A stretch of DNA of 64,000 bases from Rossellomorea aquimaris (lineage in GTDB: Bacteria > Bacillota > Bacilli > Bacillales > Bacillaceae_B). Under the pieces are notes generated by a model that saw only the letters and a program-made list of their open reading frames with translations, did no database searches and had not been told where the DNA came from. This document shows, one piece after another, positions 16,023 to 25,063 of this stretch. Made by a program: the position numbers and the translations under genes. The stretch lies in the NCBI RefSeq assembly GCF_008180865.1, contig NZ_VTEX01000005.1, positions 310,001 to 374,000 of the forward strand, read 5' to 3'. Positions within the stretch are counted from its first letter, which is position 1, and each line of letters starts with the position of its first letter.

Positions 16023-17717
16023 TTATTTTTCCTTAATATCCATCATTTTCTCGATTTTCTTAAGAGCACCCGGCTCTACTTTTTCAATCGTTGTTGCCGC
16101 TTCTTCCAATGCTTTGCGGTAATCGTATTGACGGAAGGATTCTTCAGCAGACTGAAGACCATCCCTGACTGAACTATACTTACTGCGGTAGCGATTTCCA
16201 TATTGAATAATTTTCTCGGATAGAAGTACGTTTTCGATCAGATCTCCCGTCTTCGTGTAAAAATGATCGACAGTGTCTTCTGCTCCAAGTAGTGTTTCTT
16301 GAACAAACTTCATGTTTAAAGGCTTTTCGGTTAAGCTGGCATTCACTTGCTCAATCTTCCGATGGACCTCATCGAGAAGATCCTTGTAATCAGCAGGTAA
16401 GCCGGGTACATTACTCTTTGAAATCATGCGGCTCGCTTCAGCCACCTTTTTCTTAAGCTCCTGGATTTTTTCGCGGGTTGCCAGTTCATCCTTACGCAAG
16501 TTTTGTAAGTAGATGGAGAACTCACTCTGTTCACGATCCAATTCTTCCAGGCCGTTTCGGATTTCTTTCAGCTCATCACTTAGTGAGGAGTACGCAGTTC
16601 CATTCGATTCTTCTTTATTCATCAACATTTCGTGACGCTTTGAAAGCTGAATGATCTTCGTCTCAATTTCGTACGGTGTATCAAGGTCCGCATCTTGAAG
16701 ATGGTAGCCTTGTTTCACAAGCGTTACTTCGGATTGAATATCTTCATTATCTTCCTTTGCCTTGATCAATCCTTCAGTCGTCTGATCTTTATACTGTTGG
16801 ACAAAATGTTTGGCATGTACTTCTTTTTCCAGTAAATCATAAAGGTTCTCGACCTTTACTTTAATTTCCTGAATTCCTTCTTCTACCTCTTCTACCTTCA
16901 GTTCTTCAAGATTTTTATTAAAGTGGAGCAAGGTATCCTTCAGGGATGCAACCTCATTCTCTACATCAATATGATCAAGCTTGTATCCTTGACCTTTCAT
17001 CTCCACGTATCCCGCTTCAAGCTCGGACAACTGTGTAGGCAGAAGGTTTTCACAATCGGTGATCAGTTTCGGTACCGTCTCCATTTTGTAGGAAACATCC
17101 TTCATTTCCTGTGCCAGACTAAGGACTATTTCTCTTGCATCCAGATAATTCCCCTGCTCTGTTAAGTCATTGAATTGATCCATCTGTTCAGAGAGCTTAT
17201 CTAAAATGTTCTCTATGTACTTAGCGGTTTGACCATATGTATGACGATACGCAAGTAACTGCTTTTTACTATTTCGATAGTCTTCTTGAAGAGATTGAAT
17301 TTCTTCACGGTTCTTCTCTTCGCTGCCGATCAGTTCATTTAACTCTGTCAGAATTTGCTCGATTTTCTGTTCGGTCTCAGTCAGGACCTTGTCGATTCGG
17401 GATAGGATCTCTTTCGTTTTGGTAAATCGAAATTTATCGGTGTACTCTTCTGCATCGAATAGCAGTTCTTCAACATCAGGAAGCTGCACCGCAACAATCT
17501 CATCCCATCCTTGTCTCCAACCGTCAAACAATTCTTCTGTTTGCCCCGTCATATTCAGTTGCTTCACTTTGGAGAGTTCATCTGAAACCGGCTTGTTCAT
17601 AATATCTATTTTCCAAGCTTCATAGCGATCAATTTCAGCGTAATATTTTTTTCTAGAGATAAATCCGATAAGGAATATGATTAAGATAAGTATTATTCCA
17701 GCGATGACGTATTGCAT
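16023..17717 (-). CDS. ezrA: Septation ring formation regulator EzrA
   Basis: 564 residues. One N-terminal membrane helix (about residues 2-22) is followed by RKKYYAEIDRYEAWKIDI, the conserved EzrA start of the cytoplasmic domain, then almost continuous helical spectrin-like coiled coil to the end. EzrA binds FtsZ and limits Z-ring assembly to mid-cell. The start chosen is the ATG at 17717 (MQYVIAG), preceded by AGGGGGC; a TTG six codons earlier would lie upstream of that ribosome-binding site. It converges on braB. Confidence 0.95.
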   Translation of the reverse strand: MQYVIAGIILILIIFLIGFISRKKYYAEIDRYEAWKIDIMNKPVSDELSKVKQLNMTGQTEELFDGWRQGWDEIVAVQLPDVEELLFDAEEYTDKFRFTKTKEILSRIDKVLTETEQKIEQILTELNELIGSEEKNREEIQSLQEDYRNSKKQLLAYRHTYGQTAKYIENILDKLSEQMDQFNDLTEQGNYLDAREIVLSLAQEMKDVSYKMETVPKLITDCENLLPTQLSELEAGYVEMKGQGYKLDHIDVENEVASLKDTLLHFNKNLEELKVEEVEEGIQEIKVKVENLYDLLEKEVHAKHFVQQYKDQTTEGLIKAKEDNEDIQSEVTLVKQGYHLQDADLDTPYEIETKIIQLSKRHEMLMNKEESNGTAYSSLSDELKEIRNGLEELDREQSEFSIYLQNLRKDELATREKIQELKKKVAEASRMISKSNVPGLPADYKDLLDEVHRKIEQVNASLTEKPLNMKFVQETLLGAEDTVDHFYTKTGDLIENVLLSEKIIQYGNRYRSKYSSVRDGLQSAEESFRQYDYRKALEEAATTIEKVEPGALKKIEKMMDIKEK

Positions 17718-17961
17718 CTTAAGCCCCCTGTTCAACTATTCAGTAGACATCTATATCAATTTGAATGTTTCATTAATAAATTCTCATTGCTATAATGATA
17801 CCATGTTAACGACAATTTTTGACTATTAATTTCTAATTTTTCAGTGATAAAAAGTCATTTTCAGCAAATTCAAGGAAAAATAGACTTTTTTTATGTATTT
17901 TTAATATTACTTTTTATTTTTCAGGCTGTTTTCGTTAAAAATTGTGTTATTTTTTTGAAAT

Positions 17962-18117
17962 GAGTGGTGTATGAAAATTGGGACCGTTCCTTTCCGCTAC
18001 AGGCACAAGATTCCCCGGGGAGGAAGTCAAGCCTCCTCGGGCTTTGCCCTGCGGGGTCTCGACCTTTCCTCTATTTCCCGCAGGAGTCAAGTGCCTTCCG
18101 CTCCAATCCACTCTGTG
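17962..18117. repeat. P-element, arm variant 'GGACCGTTCC', second copy
   Basis: Close relative of 10748-10905: GGACCGTTCCTTTCCGCTAC, GCCTCCTCGG, GGGGTCTCGACC, TCCCGCAGGAGTCAAG, CAATCCACTCTGTG. The outer GAGTGG (17962) can pair with CCACTC (18108). It occupies the gap between ezrA and hisJ (17718-18371); the rest of that gap is AT-rich without further recognisable features. Confidence 0.85.
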
Positions 18118-18371
18118 ATTCTATATTCTTACTGCCTAATTAAACCAAAAAGGAGCGGAAATAACAGTAGATTTGGGTCGCCCTTATCGTTAAGAAAAAA
18201 TGAAACAGTAAAGAGAACGATAAAATAAACCAAATGACAAAAAATGGTTTTAATTACCATCGAGCACACACTGGTTAACAGATCATTTGCAGGTCCTATG
18301 TTATAATTCACACTGTTTAAGAAAAAAGCCTTTTTTAGAATTAATCACTATTTACAAGGAAGTGAAGACTT

Positions 18372-19163
18372 TTGGTGAAAGTGGACGGACATATTCATAC
18401 CCCTTTTTGTCCTCATGGAAGTGCCGATACATTTGAAATGTATATTGAAAGAGCGCTCTCTTTGAACTATTCTGCTATAACTTTTACGGAGCATGCGCCA
18501 CTTCCCCAGAGCTTTGAAGATACAACCCCGGACAAGGATAGCGGAATGGATCCATCACATCTTTTGGAATACTTTCAAATCCTGGATATCCTAAAGGAGA
18601 AATATAAAGGTGAAATCACGATTCTTTCAGGGTTAGAGGTCGATTACATTGCAGGCTTTGAAGAAGAAACCGCTGAATTTTTAAATACTTACGGACCCGG
18701 ATTGGATGATAGTATTCTTTCCGTCCATTTTTTAGAGCACGGAGGAAAATGGGATTGCCTTGACTACAGTCCTGATGTATTCCATTCTATGATTGATTAT
18801 TACGGATCCGTCGATGCGATTTACGAACACTATTATGATACGGTAATAAAGTCTATCAAAGCTGACTTGGGACCCTATAAGCCTAAGCGGATCGGCCATA
18901 TGACCCTCGTAAAGAAATTTCAAAGGCTGTATCCGGCTTCCCGTGCCTTTTCAGATAAAACTTCTTTGATATTAAAAGAAATGGCATCGAGAAATTTGGA
19001 ACTGGATTATAATGGGGCAGGCCTGGTGAAGCCCTTCTGTGGTGAGCCCTATCCCCCAACAGAAATCATCCAACAAGCTCATTCTTTAGGAATCAAAACC
19101 GTTTATGGCTCCGATGCCCATACAGCTGCAGGTCTCGGTCAAGCTAGAGCAGAGATGCTGTGA
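18372..19163 (+). CDS. hisJ: Histidinol-phosphatase HisJ (PHP family)
   Basis: 263 residues. It dephosphorylates histidinol phosphate in histidine biosynthesis. PHP metal motifs are visible: DGHIHTPFCPHG at the N-terminus, FTEHAPLP, GLEVDYI, SVHFL, and GSDAHTA near the C-terminus. The start is a TTG (18372) or the adjoining GTG (18375), after AAGGAAGTGA; the GTG start gives a protein beginning KVDGHIHTPF after its Met, close to B. subtilis HisJ. It is a lone gene away from any his operon, as in B. subtilis. A bidirectional terminator follows. Confidence 0.93.
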   Translation: MVKVDGHIHTPFCPHGSADTFEMYIERALSLNYSAITFTEHAPLPQSFEDTTPDKDSGMDPSHLLEYFQILDILKEKYKGEITILSGLEVDYIAGFEEETAEFLNTYGPGLDDSILSVHFLEHGGKWDCLDYSPDVFHSMIDYYGSVDAIYEHYYDTVIKSIKADLGPYKPKRIGHMTLVKKFQRLYPASRAFSDKTSLILKEMASRNLELDYNGAGLVKPFCGEPYPPTEIIQQAHSLGIKTVYGSDAHTAAGLGQARAEML

Positions 19164-19164
19164 T

Positions 19165-19209
19165 AAAAACAAAGAACTCTTCTATTAACTTCGAAGAGTT
19201 CTTTTGTTG
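19165..19209. terminator. Bidirectional terminator between hisJ and refZ
   Basis: Stem AAAGAACTCTTC/GAAGAGTTCTTT with flanking A-run and T-run, located between convergent genes. Confidence 0.9.
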
Positions 19210-19220
19210 CTTTTCACTGC

Positions 19221-19874
19221 TTAGATAATGAGTTCTGTCTTCATGATTTCCTTCGCTTCAGAAACGAGAAGTAAATCAATCCACTGATCGATATTTTTAT
19301 AGTATTGATCGATAAAATAATATTCCTGAGGGAACATTTGCCACACTTCCCTTAGTTGCTGGCTATTGAGAAACGGCATCGTCAGCATGGATTTGAGCTG
19401 AATCACCAAAAAGCTGACAGGTTGTTTCTTCAGGGCATGATCTTTCATCCCTTGTTCAAACAATCGCTTCATATAGTGTCTTTCTTTCATTAAATATGAA
19501 GAAATGATTTCACGCACAACCTGCGAATCAATCGAAACTTCCCTCCAGATGAACCTGGATAATTGATGATGTTCACTTTGGAATTTCAAGATTTTGTACA
19601 CTGCCCGCTTTAAGCATAAATCCGCACTTACATAGTTCAAGGCTTCCACTTCTTCCTGAAGAAAGCGCAGATACTGTTCAAAGAAATGAGTGAAGCACGC
19701 TTCCAGCACACCCTGCTTTCCTTTAAAATAATAGGAGATGGTAGCGGGGTTAACATTCGCTCTTTTTGCTATATCCCGGACAGAGGTCCCATCAAAGCCA
19801 TGATCATAAAACAAATACACGGCTGCTTGAAAAATGGCATCTTTCGTCGATATGGAGGTATCTAGTTTTTTCAT
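19221..19874 (-). CDS. refZ: TetR-type DNA-binding regulator RefZ (YttP)
   Basis: 217 residues. The N-terminal TetR helix-turn-helix is clear (GTSVRDIAKRANVNPATISY followed by YFKGKQGVLEACF). The C-terminal domain is helical. In B. subtilis, RefZ helps move FtsZ from mid-cell to the pole at sporulation and binds a few sites near the origin. The ATG at 19874 follows GAAGGGG; the frame extends 19 codons further without a ribosome-binding site. The neighbour ezrA, another Z-ring regulator, lies beyond hisJ as in B. subtilis. Confidence 0.88.
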   Translation of the reverse strand: MKKLDTSISTKDAIFQAAVYLFYDHGFDGTSVRDIAKRANVNPATISYYFKGKQGVLEACFTHFFEQYLRFLQEEVEALNYVSADLCLKRAVYKILKFQSEHHQLSRFIWREVSIDSQVVREIISSYLMKERHYMKRLFEQGMKDHALKKQPVSFLVIQLKSMLTMPFLNSQQLREVWQMFPQEYYFIDQYYKNIDQWIDLLLVSEAKEIMKTELII

Positions 19875-20158
19875 ATTTCCCCTTCTTTCAAATATGATAG
19901 GCGTATGAAAAAAACAGTGACAAGAATTCAATCTATTAAAAATCTTTTGATGAAAAAATCTAAATCATTGAAGGTTTCGATGAATTATGCTAAAAATGGT
20001 TCAATAGATGTTTCTATTATAGTTTGTTTACACAAAGAATTCGTGTTTTCATGTGGATTTCCTTTAAGTATTTCTCGACAGGATTTGTTGTACAGAGGGC
20101 TTGGGGAAACAAACGGACATGAAATAACGCACATTTTGTAGAATTGGGGGAGTTGTTG

Positions 20159-20644
20159 GTGTTTAAAGCAGAAAAATATCAAGGTACAAAGGAACAGGGC
20201 TTTGGTCTTGTGACGAAACAACTGAAAGCTTTATTAGAAGGCGAACCAAATCAAATAGCGAATCTAAGTAATGCTTCTGCCCTCTTAAATCAATTTATGG
20301 ACCGTATTAACTGGGTAGGATTCTATTTATATGAAGAAGAAAGCAATCAACTGGTGTTAGGGCCATTCCAGGGACTTCCTGCATGTGTAAGGATCCCACT
20401 TGGCAGAGGCGTTTGCGGTACATCTGCAAGCGAACAAAAAACGCTTTTGATCGATGATGTTCATCAATTCCCCGGACATATCGCATGTGATGCAGCCTCT
20501 CAATCAGAAATCGTCGTCCCACTTGTGAAAGATGGAAAACTGATCGGTGTTCTGGATATTGACAGTCCTGAAAAAGCCAGATTTGACGAAGAGGATCAGA
20601 AGTACTTGGAGATTTTTGTGGAAGAACTATTACGCCACCTTTAA
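20159..20644 (+). CDS. ytsP: Free methionine-(R)-sulfoxide reductase, GAF domain (YtsP)
   Basis: 161-residue single GAF domain. The three fRMsr cysteines are present: Cys76 in GLPACVRIPLG, Cys86 in GRGVCGTS and Cys110 in GHIACDAASQSEIV. This enzyme class reduces free Met-R-sulfoxide. The start is a GTG at 20159, preceded by GGGGGAG at the correct distance; a TTG at 20144 is in frame but lies in front of that site. It is divergent from refZ and ends at a terminator. Confidence 0.9.
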   Translation: MFKAEKYQGTKEQGFGLVTKQLKALLEGEPNQIANLSNASALLNQFMDRINWVGFYLYEEESNQLVLGPFQGLPACVRIPLGRGVCGTSASEQKTLLIDDVHQFPGHIACDAASQSEIVVPLVKDGKLIGVLDIDSPEKARFDEEDQKYLEIFVEELLRHL

Positions 20645-20657
20645 ACTCCATTCTGAT

Positions 20658-20693
20658 AGACCCTGCCGACAGGGTCTGTCTTATTATTTTTTT
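20658..20693 (+). terminator. Terminator of ytsP
   Basis: Stem AGACCCTG/CAGGGTCT with a CCGA loop, followed by a T-rich tract. Confidence 0.85.
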
Positions 20694-20719
20694 GCATAGG
20701 ATTGGTCCAATTGGAGGGG

Positions 20720-20803
20720 TTGTTGTGCCACTTTGGCAGGTTGTTGTGCCACTTTCGGCATTTGTTGTGCCACTTTCAGCATTTATTGCGCCAAATTGTG
20801 AAC
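20720..20803. repeat. Phased short-repeat cluster, core TTGTTGTGCC, four units
   Basis: TTGTTGTGCCACTTT or variant starts at 20720, 20741 and 20762, then the degenerate TTATTGCGCC at 20783: exactly 21 bp apart throughout. The tail CCAAATTGTGAACA repeats the tail of the cluster at 5378-5440. It sits between convergent ytsP and megL, with a terminator on each side. Confidence 0.9.
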
Positions 20804-20843
20804 ACCAGCAGCTCACTAATCACGATTATTACCACACATCACT

Positions 20844-20883
20844 AAAAAGGAAGGAACCGACCAGCCCGGTTCCTTCCTTTTTT
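20844..20883. terminator. Bidirectional terminator downstream of megL
   Basis: Perfect 15-bp stem AAAAAGGAAGGAACC/GGTTCCTTCCTTTTT with A-run and T-run. Confidence 0.92.
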
Positions 20884-20885
20884 AC

Positions 20886-22067
20886 TTATGCCTTATCCAA
20901 CGCCTGAGCTAAATCATCCCAAATATCCTCCGGCGCTTCCAATCCTACGGAAAGCCTTAGGAGTGTGTCACTGATTCCCATGCTTTTTCTTGACTCTTCG
21001 GGTACGACTGCATGAGTCATGGTAGCCGGATGCTGGATTAATGTTTCTGCATCCCCCAGACTCACGGCGATCTTGATCATTTCTAGATCATCCATCAGCT
21101 TCTGTGCCTCTTCCTTCGAACCCTTTATCGTAAAGGAAATCATTCCTCCGGCTTTCTTCATTTGTTTCTTCATGACCTCATGTTGAGGATGATTGGAATG
21201 GCCCGGGTAGATGACAGATTCTACTGCCGGATGTTCGGCTAATAGACCTGCAATCTTCTCTGCACTTTCACAGTGACGGTCCATTCGCACGGCTAACGTT
21301 TTTAACCCCCGCAATAATAACCATGCGTCAAAAGGAGAAATGATTCCTCCAATATCCTTCTGAGTCGTCATGCGAATTTCTGCCACCTTCTCCTGTGATC
21401 CCACAACGAGCCCCGCGACCACGTCTCCATGACCGCCGATATACTTCGTCGCGCTGTGGATGACAATATCGCATCCAAGTTCCAACGGTCGTTGTAAATA
21501 AGGAGAACAGAATGTATTATCTACCACTACAGGAATTCCCTTTTCACGTGCGACCTTCACGACAAGCTCAAGATCAATTAACTGCATAGTCGGATTGATG
21601 GGTGTTTCTACATAAATACAGCTCGTTTGTTCAGTGATTTTCTCCCGGATTTCCTCTTCTGTTCTCATGGAAGAGAAATCATGTTGAATGGAGAATTTCT
21701 CTTGAAGCAGCTGAAGTAAACCGAACGTACAGCCATAGACCCCTTGAGAGCAAAGAATATGATCTCCTGATTTGGTTAAGGAGAATAATACGGCGGATAC
21801 AGCTGCCATGCCGGAACCGAAGGCAAGGGCAGACCCGCCCCCTTCCAATGATGCCATCCTGTCTTCCAGAATCGATACTGTCGGGTTACCCAGTCTTGAA
21901 TATATATATCCTTCCTCTTCACCGGCAAAGCGATTTTCCCCTTGTTTCGCATTTGCAAAGGTATAAGTAGAAGTTTGATATAAAGGCGGCGCTAAACTAT
22001 CAAAGTGCTGAGATGATGCATACCCCTCATGAATCACCCTTGTTTCAAAACGCTTCTCTTCTTTCAT
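20886..22067 (-). CDS. megL: Methionine gamma-lyase-like PLP enzyme (Cys/Met metabolism family)
   Basis: 393 residues. The PLP lysine is Lys208 in IVIHSATKYIGGHGDVVAG. The active-site tyrosine-cysteine pair Tyr111/Cys113 lies in QGVYGCTFGLL; a cysteine at this place is typical of methionine gamma-lyase and unusual in cystathionine gamma-synthase or beta-lyase. That suggests cleavage of methionine to methanethiol, ammonia and 2-oxobutyrate. O-acetylhomoserine sulfhydrylase or cystathionine lyase remain possible. I do not recall this gene at the B. subtilis locus. The start ATG at 22067 follows GGGAGG. Confidence 0.78.
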   Translation of the reverse strand: MKEEKRFETRVIHEGYASSQHFDSLAPPLYQTSTYTFANAKQGENRFAGEEEGYIYSRLGNPTVSILEDRMASLEGGGSALAFGSGMAAVSAVLFSLTKSGDHILCSQGVYGCTFGLLQLLQEKFSIQHDFSSMRTEEEIREKITEQTSCIYVETPINPTMQLIDLELVVKVAREKGIPVVVDNTFCSPYLQRPLELGCDIVIHSATKYIGGHGDVVAGLVVGSQEKVAEIRMTTQKDIGGIISPFDAWLLLRGLKTLAVRMDRHCESAEKIAGLLAEHPAVESVIYPGHSNHPQHEVMKKQMKKAGGMISFTIKGSKEEAQKLMDDLEMIKIAVSLGDAETLIQHPATMTHAVVPEESRKSMGISDTLLRLSVGLEAPEDIWDDLAQALDKA

Positions 22068-22177
22068 ACAGTATTCCTCCCAGTATTCCCTTTAAGTCTA
22101 AGTAACTACTATTCTAGAATATGATAACCACAACAAAAAAGAAAGCGGTTACACTAAAGTGATAAAGGAAAATGTCC

Positions 22178-22223
22178 AACAAAGAAGAACCCGGAAAAGC
22201 CACGGCGGCTCATTCACGGGTTC
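22178..22223 (-). terminator. Terminator of dgcP
   Basis: Outer stem GAACCCG/CGGGTTC with an inner AGCC/GGCT stem, then a T-rich run on the minus strand. Confidence 0.75.
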
Positions 22224-22233
22224 GGGAACTCTC

Positions 22234-24066
22234 TTATTCCAGGATGATTCCATCACAGTCTTTCACAACCTGGTTCTTACCGTTATTCTTCGCATGATAG
22301 AGTGCTTCATCTGCTTTCTTTACTAATTCCTTTACAGACTTGGGACACTGTTCGTCCCTTACTCTCCATGTGGATAATCCACAGGACAGAGTCACTGAAG
22401 GATCTGTATTCACAGGAATCTCCTCGACAATGCATTGAGCAATGTCAGAACCGGCCTCATGGTCAAGAGAAGGCAGATAGACCGCTAATTCTTCTCCTCC
22501 CCATCTGGCAACAAATCCATCTTGACCTACGATATCTTTAATCAGGTTCGCCACTCCGATAATGACTTCATCACCAATTTGATGGCCGTAATTATCATTT
22601 ATCGACTTGAAATCGTCAATATCGATCAATAGTAAGGTTCCCACTGAATCCTTGTTCATCGAAGATTCCATTTCATCATCTAGATAATTTCGTGCGAATA
22701 ATTTAGTCATATGATCGGTAATGACCATTTGCTCCAGTTTCTCACGAAGGGTTGCATTGGTGATTGCCAGGGTCGAATGATGGATAAACGACTGAAGCAG
22801 CTTGTACATGTCAAATGAAAACATGTATGGTTCTTTATGTAACACTATGCAAAACCCCAGCAGAGCTTCATTTTGAATCATGGGCACGGCCATAACGGAA
22901 GGAAAGACCGCTCCCTCCTCGAATCGATCGCTTACATCACCTAAAAAGATGGCGTCCCGTTCCTTCTCGATTCTCCCCATAACATAGGAGATATACTTCT
23001 CACCTTCTTCTTCAAAAAAAACAGAAGAGCTTTCTTCCAGTATTTCACACTCCCCTTTTTGAAGGAGAACAAATCCGATGGCTGATGCCTGAAAGGATCG
23101 TTTTATCTGTTTCTTTAAAAACAAGACCGTATCCGTTAATCGTAAATTCAAATTTAACTGATGGGAGGTTTCATTTATAAGCTGCAAATCGGTAATGAGC
23201 CTTTTAGACTGTTCATAAAGTTTGGCATTTTCAAGGGCATTCCCTGCCGTATAGGCAAGCAAGCGAATGAACTCGATCTTCTGTTCGGTAAAGGTGAAAT
23301 GGGCCTTTGACTTCACTTCGAGCACGCCATAGATTCCCTGTTTTCCTTTTAAAGGTGCATACAGGACATCCTGTTCCTTCACTTCGATACTCCCGTTGAC
23401 AAATGCCTGCATGGCAGACTCGTTGGCAAGATCAAAGTCAAAATTTTTAATGGGGAGTGTCCCGAATTCATACCTGTCGTTAGACAATAACAAGTGGAAT
23501 TCATCGATTGGAAATACCTGCTTCAACGTTTCAATGATCTGCACCAGAAGCGTATGGACATCTCTTGTGGAGTGAAAGATCTCCGTTACTTTAAATAGTT
23601 CCCTGTACCGTTTTTCATCTTCTAGTACGGTCTGGATTCCACCTGTATGCTGTAAAAACTGATTGCTGGCTTCCCAAAAGGAATCGAGCCAGCCACCGTC
23701 TGCTGCTTCTTTACATTCATTTCTTTTTACTAAAAGCATCGCCAGAGGACTGCCATCTTTATTCGTAAAGTGAAAGCGGATGGTGCAATCATCCGCTTCT
23801 TCAACCATTACAGGACGAAAAATGTATTTCTCCTTTGTTTCAGCAAGAGTGAGGGGAACCTCCTCATTGTCACTGGGGTGATATAAGAAATAGGCAGACT
23901 CGCTATAAAAATATAAAAATGCCCGATCAATTTCAAGGCAGTCTTTAATAATTGCCAGCCACTTTTGCAAATGAGCAGAATGCCCCAATTCAACTGACAT
24001 TTCTTCATAGATTAAATCAAACAGCTTTGACTTATATTCAAGCAATGAATTATGAACAACGTACAT
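22234..24066 (-). CDS. dgcP: GAF-GGDEF diguanylate cyclase DgcP (YtrP)
   Basis: About 610 residues. The N-terminal half contains GAF-like segments (for example YAPLKGKQGIYGVLEV and IEFIRLLAYTAGNALENAKL). The C-terminal GGDEF domain has ITDHMTKLFARNYLDDEM, LLLIDIDDFKSINDNYGHQI and the active-site motif ARWGGEELAVYLP (GGEEL). This makes cyclic di-GMP from GTP. No membrane segment is seen, so it is cytoplasmic. Start uncertain: the ATG at 24066 has GAGG only three bases upstream, and a GTG at 24081 is also in frame. The locus matches B. subtilis dgcP. Confidence 0.9.
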   Translation of the reverse strand: MYVVHNSLLEYKSKLFDLIYEEMSVELGHSAHLQKWLAIIKDCLEIDRAFLYFYSESAYFLYHPSDNEEVPLTLAETKEKYIFRPVMVEEADDCTIRFHFTNKDGSPLAMLLVKRNECKEAADGGWLDSFWEASNQFLQHTGGIQTVLEDEKRYRELFKVTEIFHSTRDVHTLLVQIIETLKQVFPIDEFHLLLSNDRYEFGTLPIKNFDFDLANESAMQAFVNGSIEVKEQDVLYAPLKGKQGIYGVLEVKSKAHFTFTEQKIEFIRLLAYTAGNALENAKLYEQSKRLITDLQLINETSHQLNLNLRLTDTVLFLKKQIKRSFQASAIGFVLLQKGECEILEESSSVFFEEEGEKYISYVMGRIEKERDAIFLGDVSDRFEEGAVFPSVMAVPMIQNEALLGFCIVLHKEPYMFSFDMYKLLQSFIHHSTLAITNATLREKLEQMVITDHMTKLFARNYLDDEMESSMNKDSVGTLLLIDIDDFKSINDNYGHQIGDEVIIGVANLIKDIVGQDGFVARWGGEELAVYLPSLDHEAGSDIAQCIVEEIPVNTDPSVTLSCGLSTWRVRDEQCPKSVKELVKKADEALYHAKNNGKNQVVKDCDGIILE

Positions 24067-24107
24067 TTTCCTCACCCACACCTAAAAGGTTTGTGAAACT
24101 ATTAACA

Positions 24108-24722
24108 TCATTGACCTTGAGCCAGCACCAGATCTTCTTGTAATACCACGAGCCATAAAGGCTGATCCACCGATAAGGAATGGACTTCCACGGGTTCAGC
24201 TTTATGATCTGACAAATCCAGTTGTATTGGGTCTTCTTTCTCTATAAGGGAAATGTCTATCAACTGATGATGCTCATCATATTTAAAGGTTTTTTCACTT
24301 GAGAACACTGAAGATGGAGCATCCTTCTTCTCTTGTAAAACCTCTAAAGATTTCGAAAATAACACCCATTGCTTCTTATCTAATTGGACCCATATTCCAT
24401 CTTTACCTTTGGTGAGTCCTATCTTTTTCACTCTTTTCTGTAACGACACACTATGTAATACCTTAAAATAATACTGATTGCTTCTATCAAGTTCATATAT
24501 AATAAGGACAGGCTGATCTCGAGCCATCTTTGCTACGGCGATGACGGGGTTCTGCTCTCGACTTCCTGCAGTTAATACCTCCGCATGGATCGATTGTCCG
24601 GACTCATCTACTTGTAATGAGGAATTGGAAGAATAAACAAACCCTCCGAAAACAACCAGGGCGCACAGACCGATCAATACAAATCGAAGGGTCTTTTCTC
24701 TTTTTGATTCTTTCAACGACAT
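24108..24722 (-). CDS. Unknown membrane-anchored extracytoplasmic protein
   Basis: 204 residues, not recognised. A basic start (SLKESKREKTLRF) leads into one membrane segment (about residues 14-31), then an extracytoplasmic domain rich in beta-strand-like stretches (VAKMARDQPVLIIYELD, GIWVQLDKKQWVLFS). It is an Nin-Cout anchor or uncleaved signal. It lies upstream of dgcP on the same strand with a 41-bp gap, so the two may form one unit and this protein could be a partner of the cyclase; that is inference. The ATG at 24722 has AGGTGA directly against it; a TTG two codons later has better spacing. Confidence 0.6.
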   Translation of the reverse strand: MSLKESKREKTLRFVLIGLCALVVFGGFVYSSNSSLQVDESGQSIHAEVLTAGSREQNPVIAVAKMARDQPVLIIYELDRSNQYYFKVLHSVSLQKRVKKIGLTKGKDGIWVQLDKKQWVLFSKSLEVLQEKKDAPSSVFSSEKTFKYDEHHQLIDISLIEKEDPIQLDLSDHKAEPVEVHSLSVDQPLWLVVLQEDLVLAQGQ

Positions 24723-24842
24723 TCACCTATTCAACATATTTTCCAACTTTTATTATATCACAAGAAATGACTTTTGGACTATTTTGTTTAGAGAACAACA
24801 CTCGCAAGAATCTATGAAACCTATTCATCTTAAAATACTTCC

Positions 24843-24871
24843 TTGACTTCTATTCTCTCCCGTCATATAAT
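24843..24871 (+). promoter_or_regulatory. SigA promoter of rpsD
   Basis: TTGACT (24843-24848), 17 bases, TATAAT (24866-24871): a near-consensus promoter placed about 190 bases before the rpsD start, leaving room for a long leader. Confidence 0.85.
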
Positions 24872-24877
24872 ATTCTT

Positions 24878-25060
24878 TGTGTAAAATAATGCAGCTTCAG
24901 TGAAGTCCTTTATGATCGTATTTTGTTCCTCTACACTTTGAGGTGTATCTTGTAACCCTCTGCTGCTAGGGCGAAGGTACATGAAAACAAAATACACATA
25001 ATTGTTTATTCACAGGTGTTTTTATTTTACAACAAAATAAAAACAATAAAGGAGGAGTCA
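24878..25060 (+). promoter_or_regulatory. Structured rpsD leader RNA, probable S4 autoregulatory element
   Basis: In B. subtilis, S4 represses its own gene through a structured leader. Here GTATTTTGTT (24918-24927) pairs perfectly with AACAAAATAC (24986-24995), enclosing two smaller hairpins (ACAC/GTGT near 24932-24946 and CCCT/AGGG near 24956-24971). Just before the ribosome-binding site GTTTTTATTTT (25018-25028) pairs with AAAATAAAAAC (25034-25044). The word AACAAAATA occurs in both structures (24986 and 25031), so they could exchange. Assignment to the S4 leader class is by position and architecture, not by covariance search. Confidence 0.65.
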
Positions 25061-25063
25061 TTC

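Noticed and set aside
25018..25044. Attenuator terminator in the rpsD leader
   Set aside because: The hairpin is perfect but AU-only and is not followed by a T-run, so intrinsic termination is unlikely.
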